NCBI RefSeq assembly: GCF_024343615.1
Contig: NZ_RJUB01000144.1
Span: forward strand, 29,151-93,150
DNA: 64,000 bases
Reading direction: 5' to 3'
Origin: Ferruginibacter sp. HRS2-29
GTDB lineage: Bacteria > Bacteroidota > Bacteroidia > Chitinophagales > Chitinophagaceae
Numbering within the stretch: the stretch's first letter is position 1; the number at the start of each line of letters is the position of its first letter. Position numbers and translations under genes: made by a program. Of this stretch, positions 18,265 through 27,712 are shown one piece after another. The notes beneath the pieces are model-generated. The model saw only the letters and a program-made list of their open reading frames with translations. It was not told the DNA's origin and did not search any database.

Positions 18265-19779
18265 TTAGTGTTTAAAATGCCTCAAACCCGTGATCACCAT
18301 CACCAGGCCATTGTCTTTGCAGTAAGCTATGCTGTCTGCATCGCGGATGGAGCCGCCCGGCTGGATGAATGCGCCAATGCCATTCTGGTGAGCGATCTTT
18401 ACGCAGTCGTCAAACGGGAAGAACGCATCACTGCCTAATACAGCCCCATTCAGGTCTGCGCCAAATTGTTTGGCTTTTTCTATCGCCTGGCGCAGAGAAT
18501 CGATGCGGCTGGTTTGTCCGCAACCTTTCCCGATCATCTGTTTGTTCTTCACCAGCGAAATGGAATTGCTCTTCAGATGTTTGGCAATGATGTTGGCAAA
18601 TACCAGGTCTTCTTTTTCAGTGGCATTGGATTCGCGGCCACCCACTTCTTTCCATTCTGCATAATTGCCTTCATCGTTTTGCTGCAGCAACATCCCGTTC
18701 AGTAATGACTTGTATTGAATAGTTGCGGCAGGAAATTGTTTTACCTGCAACAGGATACGGTTTTTCTTTTGTTTCAACACTTCCAGTGCATCATTGTCAA
18801 ATGCAGGAGCTATCAGTACTTCAAAAAACAATTCGTTGATAGCATTCGCTGTAGGCGGATCAACTGTTTTATTGCATACCAGTACACCACCAAAAGCGCT
18901 TTCCGGGTCGCCGGCCAAGGCGGTATCCCAGGCTTCTTTCAACGTGCCGCGGATAGCTACACCACATACGTTATTGTGCTTGATGATGGCAAAAACGGCT
19001 TCGTCGTTTTCCTGCAGGTCTTTCGACAATTGTATCGCCGCGTCCACATCAACGAGATTGTTATAGCTGAGTTCTTTGCCATGCAGTTGAGTAAATATTT
19101 CACCGAGGTTACCAAAATAAGTCGCCGACTGATGCGGGTTTTCGCCGTAGCGTAATGTCTTGGATTCTTTATTGAATGGCGTTTCAATGCTGATGCCATT
19201 GAAATATGAAGAGATAGCCGTGTCGTATTGTGTGCACACATCAAATGCTTTGATGGCGAATGTGCGGCGCTGAGCCAATGTGGTTTCGCCATTTTGCGAA
19301 GCCAGTATTTCTTCCAGTAAACTGTAATCTTTTTTTGCAGCAACCACTACCACAGATTGATGGTTTTTTGCAGCCGCCCGTATCATCGATGGGCCGCCAA
19401 TATCGATCTTTTCAATGATGAGGCTTTCATCTGTAGTGGACTTTACGGTTTCTTCAAACGGGTACAGGTCTACGATCACAAGATCGATCTCAGGGATTTT
19501 ATATTCCGCCATTTCTGCCAGGTGGGTAGTGTCTTCCCGTTTACCAAGGATGCCCCCAAAAACGGAAGGATGCAAAGTCTTCACCCTGCCGCCCAATATG
19601 GAAGGGTAAGAGGTCAATGATTCTACAGGCACACATTTTACGCCGAGTTTTTCGATGAAATCCTGGGTGCCGCCGGTGCTGTAAATGGTTACTCCTTGCT
19701 GGTCGAGCAGTTTTACGATATTTTCCAGGCCATCTTTGTAAAAAACAGAAATGAGGGCAGATTTGATTTTTTGTTGCAT
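18265..19779 (-). CDS. purH: bifunctional AICAR transformylase / IMP cyclohydrolase
   Basis: 504 residues, full length. The N-terminal methylglyoxal-synthase-like IMP cyclohydrolase domain begins KIKSALISVFYKDGLENIV and has IYSTGGTQDF and GGRVKTLHPSVFGGIL. The C-terminal transformylase domain has LRYGENPHQSA, KHNNVCGVA, DPESAFGGVLVCN and IGKGCGQTSRIDS, all family signatures, and ends with DGCV-type DDCVKIAHQNGIGAFIQPGG. It carries out the last two steps of IMP synthesis in the cytoplasm. No other purine gene is adjacent. The minus-strand order is comEC, purH, transporter. Confidence 0.97.
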   Translation of the reverse strand: MQQKIKSALISVFYKDGLENIVKLLDQQGVTIYSTGGTQDFIEKLGVKCVPVESLTSYPSILGGRVKTLHPSVFGGILGKREDTTHLAEMAEYKIPEIDLVIVDLYPFEETVKSTTDESLIIEKIDIGGPSMIRAAAKNHQSVVVVAAKKDYSLLEEILASQNGETTLAQRRTFAIKAFDVCTQYDTAISSYFNGISIETPFNKESKTLRYGENPHQSATYFGNLGEIFTQLHGKELSYNNLVDVDAAIQLSKDLQENDEAVFAIIKHNNVCGVAIRGTLKEAWDTALAGDPESAFGGVLVCNKTVDPPTANAINELFFEVLIAPAFDNDALEVLKQKKNRILLQVKQFPAATIQYKSLLNGMLLQQNDEGNYAEWKEVGGRESNATEKEDLVFANIIAKHLKSNSISLVKNKQMIGKGCGQTSRIDSLRQAIEKAKQFGADLNGAVLGSDAFFPFDDCVKIAHQNGIGAFIQPGGSIRDADSIAYCKDNGLVMVITGLRHFKH

Positions 19780-19850
19780 TGAATACCGGTTAATGATGAA
19801 TGGTTAAAAAAGAAGCAGCAAACGAGGCTTTTGGTAGAGAAAACGTGCGG

Positions 19851-21956
19851 TCAGTCGGTTGTGTCGAGTATAAAAGCACCTTCATCCGCCACCGAAAAGT
19901 TCCGCAAAAGTAATTGTTCGCACTCTCTTTTCCATTGCGTTATTTTCCACAAGCTGTTAGAACCGTCAAAAACAACTACGGAAGGCCTGAAAGCATTGGT
20001 GATACCGGGTATTTTGAGCCGTGGGTTTTTTGAAATAAGCAGGATGTCGATAGGGATCCTGTTTTCCAACGGGGCAAAAGAAAGGGGGCTGTCAACGATC
20101 AGGATGCTGGATTTGCCACATTGCCACAGGTTTTTGTAATGACTGGCTTGACGCCAATTATTCATACGGTTTTTTAAATGAAATAATACGCGGCCGGGTT
20201 TCAGGTGAAAATTCTGTAACTGCCCATCTTTGCTCAGCATACTGTCGCCGATGAAATGGTAATCCATTCCCTGAACAAGATCGATCGCCTGGCATTTCGG
20301 CACATTATAAATAATGACCTTTTGTTGTTTTTGCGCAGCAATATCAGCGGCACTGTATACAGCTGTCATCGCCACCAGGCAGATCATCGAACCCATCAGC
20401 AGTTTTTTGTTTTTGTTCAGCCATCCTGCACAGCACAGTAACACCACTCCATAAAGCAGGTAAGTGGTTAATGCTGTTGAAAAAATATTATCCGTAACCG
20501 AATAAGGAATTGCAATGCTTTTGGTGATGAGGTAATTCATCAGTTGTATCAGCCATTCCGTTAACCGGGCGGTGATGGTGGCCAGCAATGGGATCCGGGA
20601 AAATGTCACCAATATTATTTCTATAAAAAGAATGAGTGTCGACAAAGGCACGGCCACCAGGTTGGTCAGCAGGAAAAGATTGGGGAACTGGTGAAAATAA
20701 AACAGGCAGGCAGGGAAAGTGATCAGCTGGGCGGCTATGGTAACAGCGGCCATTTCCCAGATCTTGCTCAGCCATTTGTTTTTAATGTACCAGGCATGAT
20801 AGATCGGCTTTTGCAGCCATACGATCCCATATACGGCAAGGTAACTCAATTGAAAACCTACATCCCACAAAAAAAACGGATCATAACAAAGCAATAAAAA
20901 TGCCGATGCCGCCAGCGAATTGTAAATGGATGCCTGCCGGAAATAATTTTTCCCGATGATGATGCAGGTGAACATGACGGCGCTGCGCAAAACAGAAGCC
21001 GATGCACCGGTAAGCAACGAAAACAGCCAGAGAAAAAGCAGCACCAGCATCACTTTCAAGAGCTTAGACCTTTTTATCAACGGTGCCCTGTCCAGCAACC
21101 ATACCAGCAAAATATAGATCAGCCCGAGGTGAAGCCCCGAAATGGCGATGATATGCACCACGCCTGCATTGCTGTAGGCCTGCACCAGGTCTTTGTCGAG
21201 GTCGGCTTTATAGCCTATGAGCAAGGCTTCGGCGATACCCTGCACATTCCCTTTTTCGGGTAAATGTTTTTGCAAAGTGAAAATGATATGATCCCGTGCA
21301 GCAAAAAGCCATTGTTGAAAAACCGGCTGATTATTTTTACTTAATACACGGTAATCATTTTTTCTGAGATAGACCGTGTGATAGAGTTGCTGAAAACCTG
21401 CATACCGCCTGTAATCGAATGCACCGGGGTTGCCGGAATTTTTAATGACCTGCAAAGGTTTGGAAAAAATGATCCGGTCGCCATAAGCGATAACGGGAGC
21501 GCTGCTGTCCGATAAAAAATAGAGGATCATTTTTCCTGAAGCAGTCTGCATGGTATCGCCGGAGATCAATTGCTCCACGATGGCTTCAGCTTTCAGCGAT
21601 CTCGCTTTTTGTACAGGAGGTTCGTTGATGGTTACTATGAGAGAAACGCTGTCGCGGTAAGCATTTCCATACCAGTGCAGCTGATGGCGGCCATCTTTTT
21701 GCCGGCCGATGAAAAGGGCGATGCTCATTATCACTCCATGTAGCAGCAGGCCTTGAAGCTTCCTGAATTTGTACCGTACTGAAAGTGGCAGATAATGAAA
21801 TACCGCTATTGCAGCGCAGAAAAAGGAACAGCTGATCATTATTGAACTTAAGCTACACCTGGCATACCATTGCACCAATATCCCTGCGATGAGTGGCAGC
21901 AGCAAACGTATAAAAGGAGCCGTTTTCCAGAAGGGAATGACCAAAGAAATTTTCAT
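19851..21956 (-). CDS. comEC: ComEC/Rec2-family competence membrane protein
   Basis: About 701 residues. An N-terminal DUF4131-type soluble domain follows the first helices. The ComEC core has the signature HIIAISGLHLGLIY, then TGASASVLRSAVMFTCIIIGKNY and DPFFLWDVGFQLSYLAVYGI. The C-terminal region resembles a degenerate metallo-beta-lactamase-like domain: I see no HXHXDH motif, as is common in Bacteroidota members. In competent bacteria ComEC is the inner-membrane channel for single-stranded DNA. The frame is open to 22004; ATG at 21956 is preferred over the upstream start because it shortens an unusual hydrophobic leader, but this is not certain. A ComEA-like HhH protein is encoded at 60.4 kb. 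Confidence 0.9.
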   Translation of the reverse strand: MKISLVIPFWKTAPFIRLLLPLIAGILVQWYARCSLSSIMISCSFFCAAIAVFHYLPLSVRYKFRKLQGLLLHGVIMSIALFIGRQKDGRHQLHWYGNAYRDSVSLIVTINEPPVQKARSLKAEAIVEQLISGDTMQTASGKMILYFLSDSSAPVIAYGDRIIFSKPLQVIKNSGNPGAFDYRRYAGFQQLYHTVYLRKNDYRVLSKNNQPVFQQWLFAARDHIIFTLQKHLPEKGNVQGIAEALLIGYKADLDKDLVQAYSNAGVVHIIAISGLHLGLIYILLVWLLDRAPLIKRSKLLKVMLVLLFLWLFSLLTGASASVLRSAVMFTCIIIGKNYFRQASIYNSLAASAFLLLCYDPFFLWDVGFQLSYLAVYGIVWLQKPIYHAWYIKNKWLSKIWEMAAVTIAAQLITFPACLFYFHQFPNLFLLTNLVAVPLSTLILFIEIILVTFSRIPLLATITARLTEWLIQLMNYLITKSIAIPYSVTDNIFSTALTTYLLYGVVLLCCAGWLNKNKKLLMGSMICLVAMTAVYSAADIAAQKQQKVIIYNVPKCQAIDLVQGMDYHFIGDSMLSKDGQLQNFHLKPGRVLFHLKNRMNNWRQASHYKNLWQCGKSSILIVDSPLSFAPLENRIPIDILLISKNPRLKIPGITNAFRPSVVVFDGSNSLWKITQWKRECEQLLLRNFSVADEGAFILDTTD

Positions 21957-22079
21957 TCCCAAGATTAAGCTGATCGCGGGATAAAAAAAGGGGAAAAACA
22001 ACAACGGATCACGCTTTTTTACTGCCTTAAAGAGTATATTTAACGGGCCTTGTCATTTAATAAACCTAAACTCAACAAC

Positions 22080-22334
22080 ATGGGAATCTTATCATGGATC
22101 TTATTTGGTCTCATTGCCGGCGCTATCGCTAAAATGTTGCATCGGGGCGAAGATCCCGGTGGCTGGATCGTTACCATCATCGTAGGTATTGTAGGGGCTT
22201 TTGTGGGAGGAGCGATCGCAAAATATTTATTGGGCTGGAGGGATGCCATCGGCTGGAACTGGCATAGTTATGTAAGCTCAGTAGCCGGCGCCATCATCGT
22301 ACTGGCGGTGTACAGGATGATGACTAAAAAATAA
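22080..22334 (+). CDS. GlsB/YeaQ/YmgE-family small membrane protein
   Basis: 84 residues with three hydrophobic segments, beginning MGILSWILFGLIAGAIAKML. The glycine-rich pattern (WIVTIIVGIVGAFVGGAIA) is that of transglycosylase-associated stress proteins. Its function is unknown beyond an inner-membrane location and stress association in other bacteria. The frame is open to 22050, but ATG at 22080 matches the family start. It is followed by a clear terminator. Confidence 0.88.
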   Translation: MGILSWILFGLIAGAIAKMLHRGEDPGGWIVTIIVGIVGAFVGGAIAKYLLGWRDAIGWNWHSYVSSVAGAIIVLAVYRMMTKK

Positions 22335-22348
22335 ACAGACGATCTATT

Positions 22349-22390
22349 GCCACAGCAGCGGAGAAACAATTCATTGCTGTGGCTTTTTTT
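22349..22390 (+). terminator. intrinsic terminator after the small membrane protein gene
   Basis: GCCACAGCA (22349-22357) pairs perfectly with TGCTGTGGC (22375-22383) around a 17-base loop, followed by seven T. Confidence 0.9.
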
Positions 22391-22439
22391 GGGATGGAAT
22401 GTAACTAACTTTATACTTTTTTTACCATCATCTCTTTTT

Positions 22440-23261
22440 ATGAAAAATACTTTCCTGTTCATCGCTTCCTGTACCATGTTGTTTTTCGCCTGCGCAAAAA
22501 ATCCCTATTCGGCTACCAATAAAGTGTACAGGAAAAAAGCCAGTGAATATGCGAAGAACATCAGGTCGCAGCCGAAAGACTCTGTGGTGGCTGATTCGCT
22601 GAAATTGCCGCCATACTGGGCAGGCACCACCAATTTCGGGATGCGCAAACCCAATATGGTGATCATACATCATACGGCTCAAAACAGCTGTGAGCAAACG
22701 CTGCAGACTTTTACGCTCGAACGCACGCAGGTGAGCGCACATTATGTGATCTGCAAGGATGGTACATTACATCATATGCTCAACGATTACCTGAGAGCAT
22801 GGCATGCAGGTTCGGCAAAATGGGGCAGCAATACAGATGTCAACTCCTCGTCCATTGGTATAGAAATAGACAATAATGGAATAGATACTTTTTCTGCTGC
22901 GCAACTCAATACGCTGATGGGCCTGCTGGCAACTTTGAAAAAAACTTACGGCATTCCCGCGATGAATTTCATCGGCCACGGCGATATTGCCCCCACACGC
23001 AAGAACGACCCTAATGTGACTTTTCCCTGGAAGAAGCTGGCTGATAAGGGATTCGGGCTCTGGTATTCAGATACAACAGGCATGGTTGTTCCACCGGATT
23101 TCAACAGCGTCTATGCGTTACGGGTAGTAGGGTATGATGTTTCAAAATTACCTTCGGCCATACAATCTTTTCGCAGGCATTTTATTGGGGAAGAAAAAGC
23201 AGGGGAGTTGAGTGAAGCAGAGAGGAAGGTTTTGTATTCTTTGGTGCAGAAATACTTATAA
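22440..23261 (+). CDS. N-acetylmuramoyl-L-alanine amidase lipoprotein (amidase_2 type)
   Basis: 273 residues. The lipobox LFFAC near residue 18 predicts a lipoprotein. The zinc ligands of the AmpD/PGRP fold are visible in VIIHHTAQNSC, and at the end of the domain in NFIGHGDIAPTRKNDPNVTFPW, where H and the D/K residues fit the catalytic site. It cleaves the bond between muramic acid and the peptide stem in the periplasm. The frame extends back to 22347 across the terminator of the previous gene, so ATG at 22440, which starts the lipoprotein signal, is the real start. It converges on the metallophosphoesterase gene. Confidence 0.9.
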   Translation: MKNTFLFIASCTMLFFACAKNPYSATNKVYRKKASEYAKNIRSQPKDSVVADSLKLPPYWAGTTNFGMRKPNMVIIHHTAQNSCEQTLQTFTLERTQVSAHYVICKDGTLHHMLNDYLRAWHAGSAKWGSNTDVNSSSIGIEIDNNGIDTFSAAQLNTLMGLLATLKKTYGIPAMNFIGHGDIAPTRKNDPNVTFPWKKLADKGFGLWYSDTTGMVVPPDFNSVYALRVVGYDVSKLPSAIQSFRRHFIGEEKAGELSEAERKVLYSLVQKYL

Positions 23262-23383
23262 TTAATGGATAATTGATAATGGATAATGGATAATGTATTC
23301 TTTCAAGCAGGAAATTGTTTCATTATTTAACAGGCTACAGGCTGAAGATATTATCCATTATCCATTATCAATTATCCATTACT
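23262..23383. repeat. inverted heptad-repeat element between convergent genes (word ATAATGG)
   Basis: The left arm at 23262-23296 has five 7-bp units starting directly after the amidase stop. The right arm at 23350-23383 has four ATTATCC-type units and contains the stop codon of the metallophosphoesterase gene at 23372-23374. A spacer of about 53 bases separates them. It is the clearest ATAATGG element in the window and could act as a two-way terminator. Confidence 0.7.
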
Positions 23384-24391
23384 CAGGTCTTTCAGCAATT
23401 CCCCGATCTCCTTTTCCTCCAGCACCATCCTTTTAGAAAACACTTCTTCATCATACCATTTTATCAGCCGGATAAATCCATCGGCGATCTCAATGCCGGT
23501 GATGTCGCCATCATCGTAGCAGCAGCAGCCTGTGTTGAAGTAAGAAGGTTTTACATCCTGCTGCGGACCTTTTACATCGATCTTGTTGGAAGGGTGATTG
23601 TAATATTTGCCGGAGGCAAAAACCGGCTGATGTGTATGCCCCGTCACAAGAATAAGATTAGTACGTTCGCTGCTCCATTCGTGCATCATTTTGTTGTGGT
23701 TATTGCGCAGCGAAAAATCTTTGCTGGGGGCATTGATGTTGAGCCGGAGAAAACGCTGCAATGGCATCCAGATATGTGCCACGATCCAGGTGCTGAAGGC
23801 GTTGTTGTCACTCATCATATCGCCCTGGTGACCATGCGTCAGGAAAATGTCGAAAGAAATATCACCATGACTGCATTTCAGCACGATGCCTTCGTGTACC
23901 GGCAATGGCATCTGGAAATATTTTTTGAGCAAAAAACTTACATCCAGTTTGTTCTTCCAGATGATGTCGTGATTGCCAAATGTCTTGTAATAACGGTCAG
24001 GCTGAAACGCAGATTCTGCGGCGAATGATCTTTCATTGGCCGGTAAAATTTCCCCTGCCTTGAACTTCCAGAGTTCTTCACTGTCGCCGAGATTGATGAA
24101 ACTGTATCCTTGCTTGTAATAGTAATTCAATGCCGCCACATAGTTTGTTTCAGAGCCTTTGAAATCGTCGGCCCAGCTTTTATTTCCTTTATGCTGATCA
24201 CTGAAAATGATGAACCTGTCTTTGCTGCAGGCAACCTCCATCACTTTGATGTTTTCATTTTTCGCCTCGCGGCTACTGGTGTACAATGTGGTGAGCGATT
24301 TGAATACGACTTCTTTTTTCGGGCTTGCGGCCAGTTTATTTCCCATCCACGTAAGCGGCCGCTTCAAAAGATATTGCAATACTTTTCTCAT
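23372..24391 (-). CDS. calcineurin-like metallophosphoesterase
   Basis: 339 residues, cytoplasmic or peripheral; no signal peptide. The binuclear metal-site motifs appear in order: FSDQHKG, NLGDSEELW, FGNHDIIW, LTHGHQGD and VTGHTHQP. The substrate is not evident from the motifs; related proteins act on phosphodiesters or UDP-sugar lipids. It overlaps the upstream flippase gene by four bases (ATGA), indicating translational coupling and perhaps a shared envelope role. Its final codons and stop lie within the right arm of a heptad repeat. Confidence 0.88.
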   Translation of the reverse strand: MRKVLQYLLKRPLTWMGNKLAASPKKEVVFKSLTTLYTSSREAKNENIKVMEVACSKDRFIIFSDQHKGNKSWADDFKGSETNYVAALNYYYKQGYSFINLGDSEELWKFKAGEILPANERSFAAESAFQPDRYYKTFGNHDIIWKNKLDVSFLLKKYFQMPLPVHEGIVLKCSHGDISFDIFLTHGHQGDMMSDNNAFSTWIVAHIWMPLQRFLRLNINAPSKDFSLRNNHNKMMHEWSSERTNLILVTGHTHQPVFASGKYYNHPSNKIDVKGPQQDVKPSYFNTGCCCYDDGDITGIEIADGFIRLIKWYDEEVFSKRMVLEEKEIGELLKDLSNG

Positions 24392-25899
24392 TTCTTACGG
24401 ATGAAATATTTTCCAACATAAGGCAGTTTGGCAAACTCCTTGTGTTCTACCAGGCCAAGGAAACGACAATAAAGGAACAGTAATAAGGCGCCTGTGGCAA
24501 AGTGGAAATAGGTATTCGGGTAAATGCTGATCAATCCTTTGTGAATGAAAAACAATATCCCTACGATCACCAGGTATGCCACCAGTTTTTTCCATGCGTA
24601 TGGTATGCGGTAATGCTTTTGTCCCCAGGTAAAAGATACCACCATCATGGTGCCATAACAAAGGAAAGTAGCCCATGAACAGGCTACAAAGCCATATTCA
24701 GGAATGAAGAAATAGTTTATAAGGATGGTGATGCCGGCGCCCAGCAGCGTTACCCACGCGCCATAGATGGTCTTGTTGCTGAGTTTGTACCAAACACTCA
24801 GGTTGTAATAGATGCCGAGAAATATATTCGCCATCAGCAGCACCGGCACTACGCCGAGCCCGCCCCAGTATTTGGGGCCGATGAAGTATTTCCATACCGG
24901 CACAAACAAACTTACCACCAGGAACATTACTGAAATGATGATGACAAAAAATTTCATCACACGGGCGTACACTTTTTGAGGGTTGACGCCTTCTGCCTGT
25001 TTGAAAAAGAAAGGCTCGGCGCTCATCTTGAAAGCCTGGATGAATAAGGTGATCAGGATAGATAATTTATAACAGGCGTTGTAAATACCTACCTGTTCTT
25101 CGCGGAATTTTTCGGTGCCGGGCAGCCACCAGCGGATCATCAGCCTGTCCATGGTTTCGTTGATCATTCCGCCCATTCCAACAAGGATCAAAGGCAGCGC
25201 ATATATCATCATCTTCTTCCACAATTCCGTGTCGAATTCAAAACGCACCTGCATGATCTCACGGAAGAGGAACAGCAGGGTGATGATGGACTGGATCAGG
25301 TTTGCCAGCAATACATAGGTTATGGGGTTAAGTTTAGGGTCATACACCAGCGATACCCAGCCGGAATGATCTGCGGCATAATGTGAAGGGCAATAACCGA
25401 TGAAGAACCAGGTAAGGATCACGTTTACGATGATGCCCAGCACTTTTGCAGCAGCAAATTTTCGTGGCCTTCCTTCCTGCCGGAGGCGGGCAAACGGAAT
25501 GGCCGCGAGCGTATCTGTAGCAATGATGAGTATCATCAGCTTGATGATACCGGGATATTCTTCAAGCCCGATGGATTTACCCAACAGGTCTTTGTTGAAC
25601 CAGAGGATAATGGTAAATAATATCGTAGAGAAGAACAAGGAAAGCGATGCGGTACTGTAGAGCTTGGTGCTTCCTTCCTTATTTCCGGAAAAACGGAAAT
25701 AAGCGGTTTCAAATCCATAAGTGAAAATGATATTGAAAATGGGTATCAAGGCATACACCAGGCCATTCTTGCCATAATCGCTGGTATTGGCCAGCGTATA
25801 AGTAAGAAAAGGAGTCAGTAAAAGATTGATCAGCTTTGCCGCGATCGTACTTCCGCCATACCAGATTGTTTCACCCGCTAATTTTTTTATGCTGCTCAA
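24388..25899 (-). CDS. polysaccharide flippase (MATE/MOP superfamily)
   Basis: 503 residues with about twelve to fourteen transmembrane segments. It starts SSIKKLAGETIWYGGSTIAAKLINLLLTPF, the usual first helix of Wzx/RfbX-like flippases, and has charged loops between hydrophobic pairs throughout. It moves lipid-linked saccharides across the inner membrane in related systems; the cargo here is unknown. The start codon is TTG at 25899; no in-frame ATG precedes it because a stop intervenes. It is coupled by a 4-base overlap to the metallophosphoesterase gene. No glycosyltransferases are nearby. Confidence 0.88.
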   Translation of the reverse strand: MSSIKKLAGETIWYGGSTIAAKLINLLLTPFLTYTLANTSDYGKNGLVYALIPIFNIIFTYGFETAYFRFSGNKEGSTKLYSTASLSLFFSTILFTIILWFNKDLLGKSIGLEEYPGIIKLMILIIATDTLAAIPFARLRQEGRPRKFAAAKVLGIIVNVILTWFFIGYCPSHYAADHSGWVSLVYDPKLNPITYVLLANLIQSIITLLFLFREIMQVRFEFDTELWKKMMIYALPLILVGMGGMINETMDRLMIRWWLPGTEKFREEQVGIYNACYKLSILITLFIQAFKMSAEPFFFKQAEGVNPQKVYARVMKFFVIIISVMFLVVSLFVPVWKYFIGPKYWGGLGVVPVLLMANIFLGIYYNLSVWYKLSNKTIYGAWVTLLGAGITILINYFFIPEYGFVACSWATFLCYGTMMVVSFTWGQKHYRIPYAWKKLVAYLVIVGILFFIHKGLISIYPNTYFHFATGALLLFLYCRFLGLVEHKEFAKLPYVGKYFIRKK

Positions 25900-25941
25900 T
25901 GGATCCCTAAATTTTCATCAAATTTAAATGTATAATTTGAT

Positions 25942-27006
25942 TTAGTGTTTGATTGTTATTGGTTGCGCAGGCGCAAAACGTTTATTCTTTGTAAAGCTGG
26001 TATCGGTGAGGGTATAAAGAAAATAGATCAGCTCCAGTTTTTGCCTTTCGGTAAATACGATCGGTTTTTGAAGAATACTATCTAAGGTTGGTTGCAGATA
26101 ATTGATGCCGGATGTATAATGCGTGATCACTTTATCAAGATCGTTGAAACGGCCGTCGTGCATATAAGGCACGCTGTATTGCACATTGCGCAGGCTGGGT
26201 ACTTTGAATTTCAATGAATCTGACGAAAGCCCTGTGATCCGCTGCCTGCCTGCATCGCCAAACCTGTTGAGCGGAAGGCCATTGTTGTGGAAACTGTTGT
26301 CGGTAAACAAAGGTTCCCGGTGGCACGAAGAGCAATTGGCTTTATACAATGCATAGCCCGATTCTTCTACCGGCGTAAATTTCAACGTACCGTTCTTCCA
26401 TTGATCGTAACGGCTGTTGGAGCTGATGAGGCTACCGGTGAATTGCGCCAGCGCTTTTAAAATGCGTTGGCTGGTGATGGCCTTATCACCGAAAGCGGCT
26501 TTGAAATAACGGCTGTAGCTGCTGTCGGCATTGAGCTTCGCGATGATGTTCTCCAGCGTTTCCCCCATCTCGTTATGCGCAGTGATGGGGCTGAGTGGCT
26601 GCACTTCGATATGGTTTATGCCGCCATCCCAATGATAGGAAGTCATCCAGGCAAGATTTACAAGCGACGGTGCATTGCGATCGGTGAAGGTGTTGTTGAT
26701 ACCATGGCTAAGATCGTGATCGTACGTGCTGAATGCTGCAAACTGCTGATGGCAGCTGCCGCAACTGGTGGCGCCGTCTTTACTGAGGTTGCCATCGTAA
26801 AATAATTTTCTTCCAAGTTCAAAGCCTTCTTCGGTCAGTTTGTTTTTTGCAAAAATATCCGAATTAGGTTTTGGCCAGCCCTTTGGTATGGAGAGTTTCA
26901 GCGGGGTAGGTTTGTATGGGCCAAAGCCATCGTCTTTAGCTGCACCAAGCAATGCTGCCATCAGCGCTACTACAAGGGTCATCGATATGGTGACTTTGAA
27001 TTTCAA
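25942..27006 (-). CDS. diheme cytochrome c peroxidase / MauG-MbnH-like protein
   Basis: 354 residues, exported. Two heme c motifs are visible: CGSCH at 82-86 and CSSCH at 225-229. Around them are segments typical of the family (GRKLFYDGNLSKDGATSC; FKVPSLRNVQYSVPYMHDGRF, with the likely distal methionine). The family includes bacterial cytochrome c peroxidases and the MauG/MbnH enzymes that oxidise tryptophan in a partner protein. An MbnP-like gene lies one base upstream, favouring the MbnH reading. The start is TTG at 27006; an ATG at 26982 inside the signal peptide is an alternative. Location is the periplasm. Confidence 0.88.
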   Translation of the reverse strand: MKFKVTISMTLVVALMAALLGAAKDDGFGPYKPTPLKLSIPKGWPKPNSDIFAKNKLTEEGFELGRKLFYDGNLSKDGATSCGSCHQQFAAFSTYDHDLSHGINNTFTDRNAPSLVNLAWMTSYHWDGGINHIEVQPLSPITAHNEMGETLENIIAKLNADSSYSRYFKAAFGDKAITSQRILKALAQFTGSLISSNSRYDQWKNGTLKFTPVEESGYALYKANCSSCHREPLFTDNSFHNNGLPLNRFGDAGRQRITGLSSDSLKFKVPSLRNVQYSVPYMHDGRFNDLDKVITHYTSGINYLQPTLDSILQKPIVFTERQKLELIYFLYTLTDTSFTKNKRFAPAQPITIKH

Positions 27007-27007
27007 T

Positions 27008-27712
27008 TTATAAAATAGATTTTACCCGAAACATAAGAGGAAAATTATCTGCCGCCCGTTTTGCAAGTGTGCCGGGTATCACTATCACCGGGTTTGCAGA
27101 AATGGATGCTTTGTTCCAATATTTATCGAGGTCAACTTCAATTACGACCGTATGTGTTTTCTTTTGATCTATCACCAACTTTTCCGGCAGGTTGAGCGTG
27201 ATGCGGCGCATCGTTTTGTTTTCGCCTTTGTAACCACCGATGTGCTGCTCAATCCGGTTGAGGTCAGCGTGAGAGCTGTCTGACTTTCCTTCCAGTTTGA
27301 ACATCACGTAACCGCTGTTCCAGGTCCAGAACATATCCTTCAGCGGGTCGAGCGCTCCATCCTGTGCCCCGCTGCAATTGAGCAGGCTGTCTACACCCAG
27401 CAAAAAGGAAAGTTGCTGATAATGACCTGCCGGTAATTTCATTTCAATACTGTCGGGCCCAAACGCATCTACGAGAAAAATATTTCTGGATGGTTTCCCC
27501 GATCCGATTTCGCTTACGTAATACCTCAATTTGGAAATCGTGTAAGGCTCACCGTTAGGAGTGCTGTAAACGCTATCGTTGCGGATGATCTTTTTTTCAT
27601 TGGCGAGATGTACAAACTTCAATATCAGTTTCCCATTTTGGGCGGTAAGCTTGCCGGGCAGCGCACATATTGCGACAATGGCAAATGCCTGCAGCAATAT
27701 TCTCTTAATCAT
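27008..27712 (-). CDS. MbnP-family protein, partner of the diheme enzyme
   Basis: 234 residues with a signal peptide ending near LTAQ. Segments ISKLRYYVSEI, LPAGHYQQLSFLLGVDSLLNCSGAQ, LDPLKDMFWTWNSGYVMFKLEG and HIGGYKG match the MbnP family. In methanotrophs MbnP binds copper and one of its tryptophans is converted to kynurenine by MbnH. Here FWTWNSGY supplies candidate tryptophans. There is no methanobactin gene nearby, so the role in this organism is open. It overlaps the arfB end by 8 bases and precedes the diheme gene by one base, so the three are likely one transcript. Confidence 0.85.
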   Translation of the reverse strand: MIKRILLQAFAIVAICALPGKLTAQNGKLILKFVHLANEKKIIRNDSVYSTPNGEPYTISKLRYYVSEIGSGKPSRNIFLVDAFGPDSIEMKLPAGHYQQLSFLLGVDSLLNCSGAQDGALDPLKDMFWTWNSGYVMFKLEGKSDSSHADLNRIEQHIGGYKGENKTMRRITLNLPEKLVIDQKKTHTVVIEVDLDKYWNKASISANPVIVIPGTLAKRAADNFPLMFRVKSIL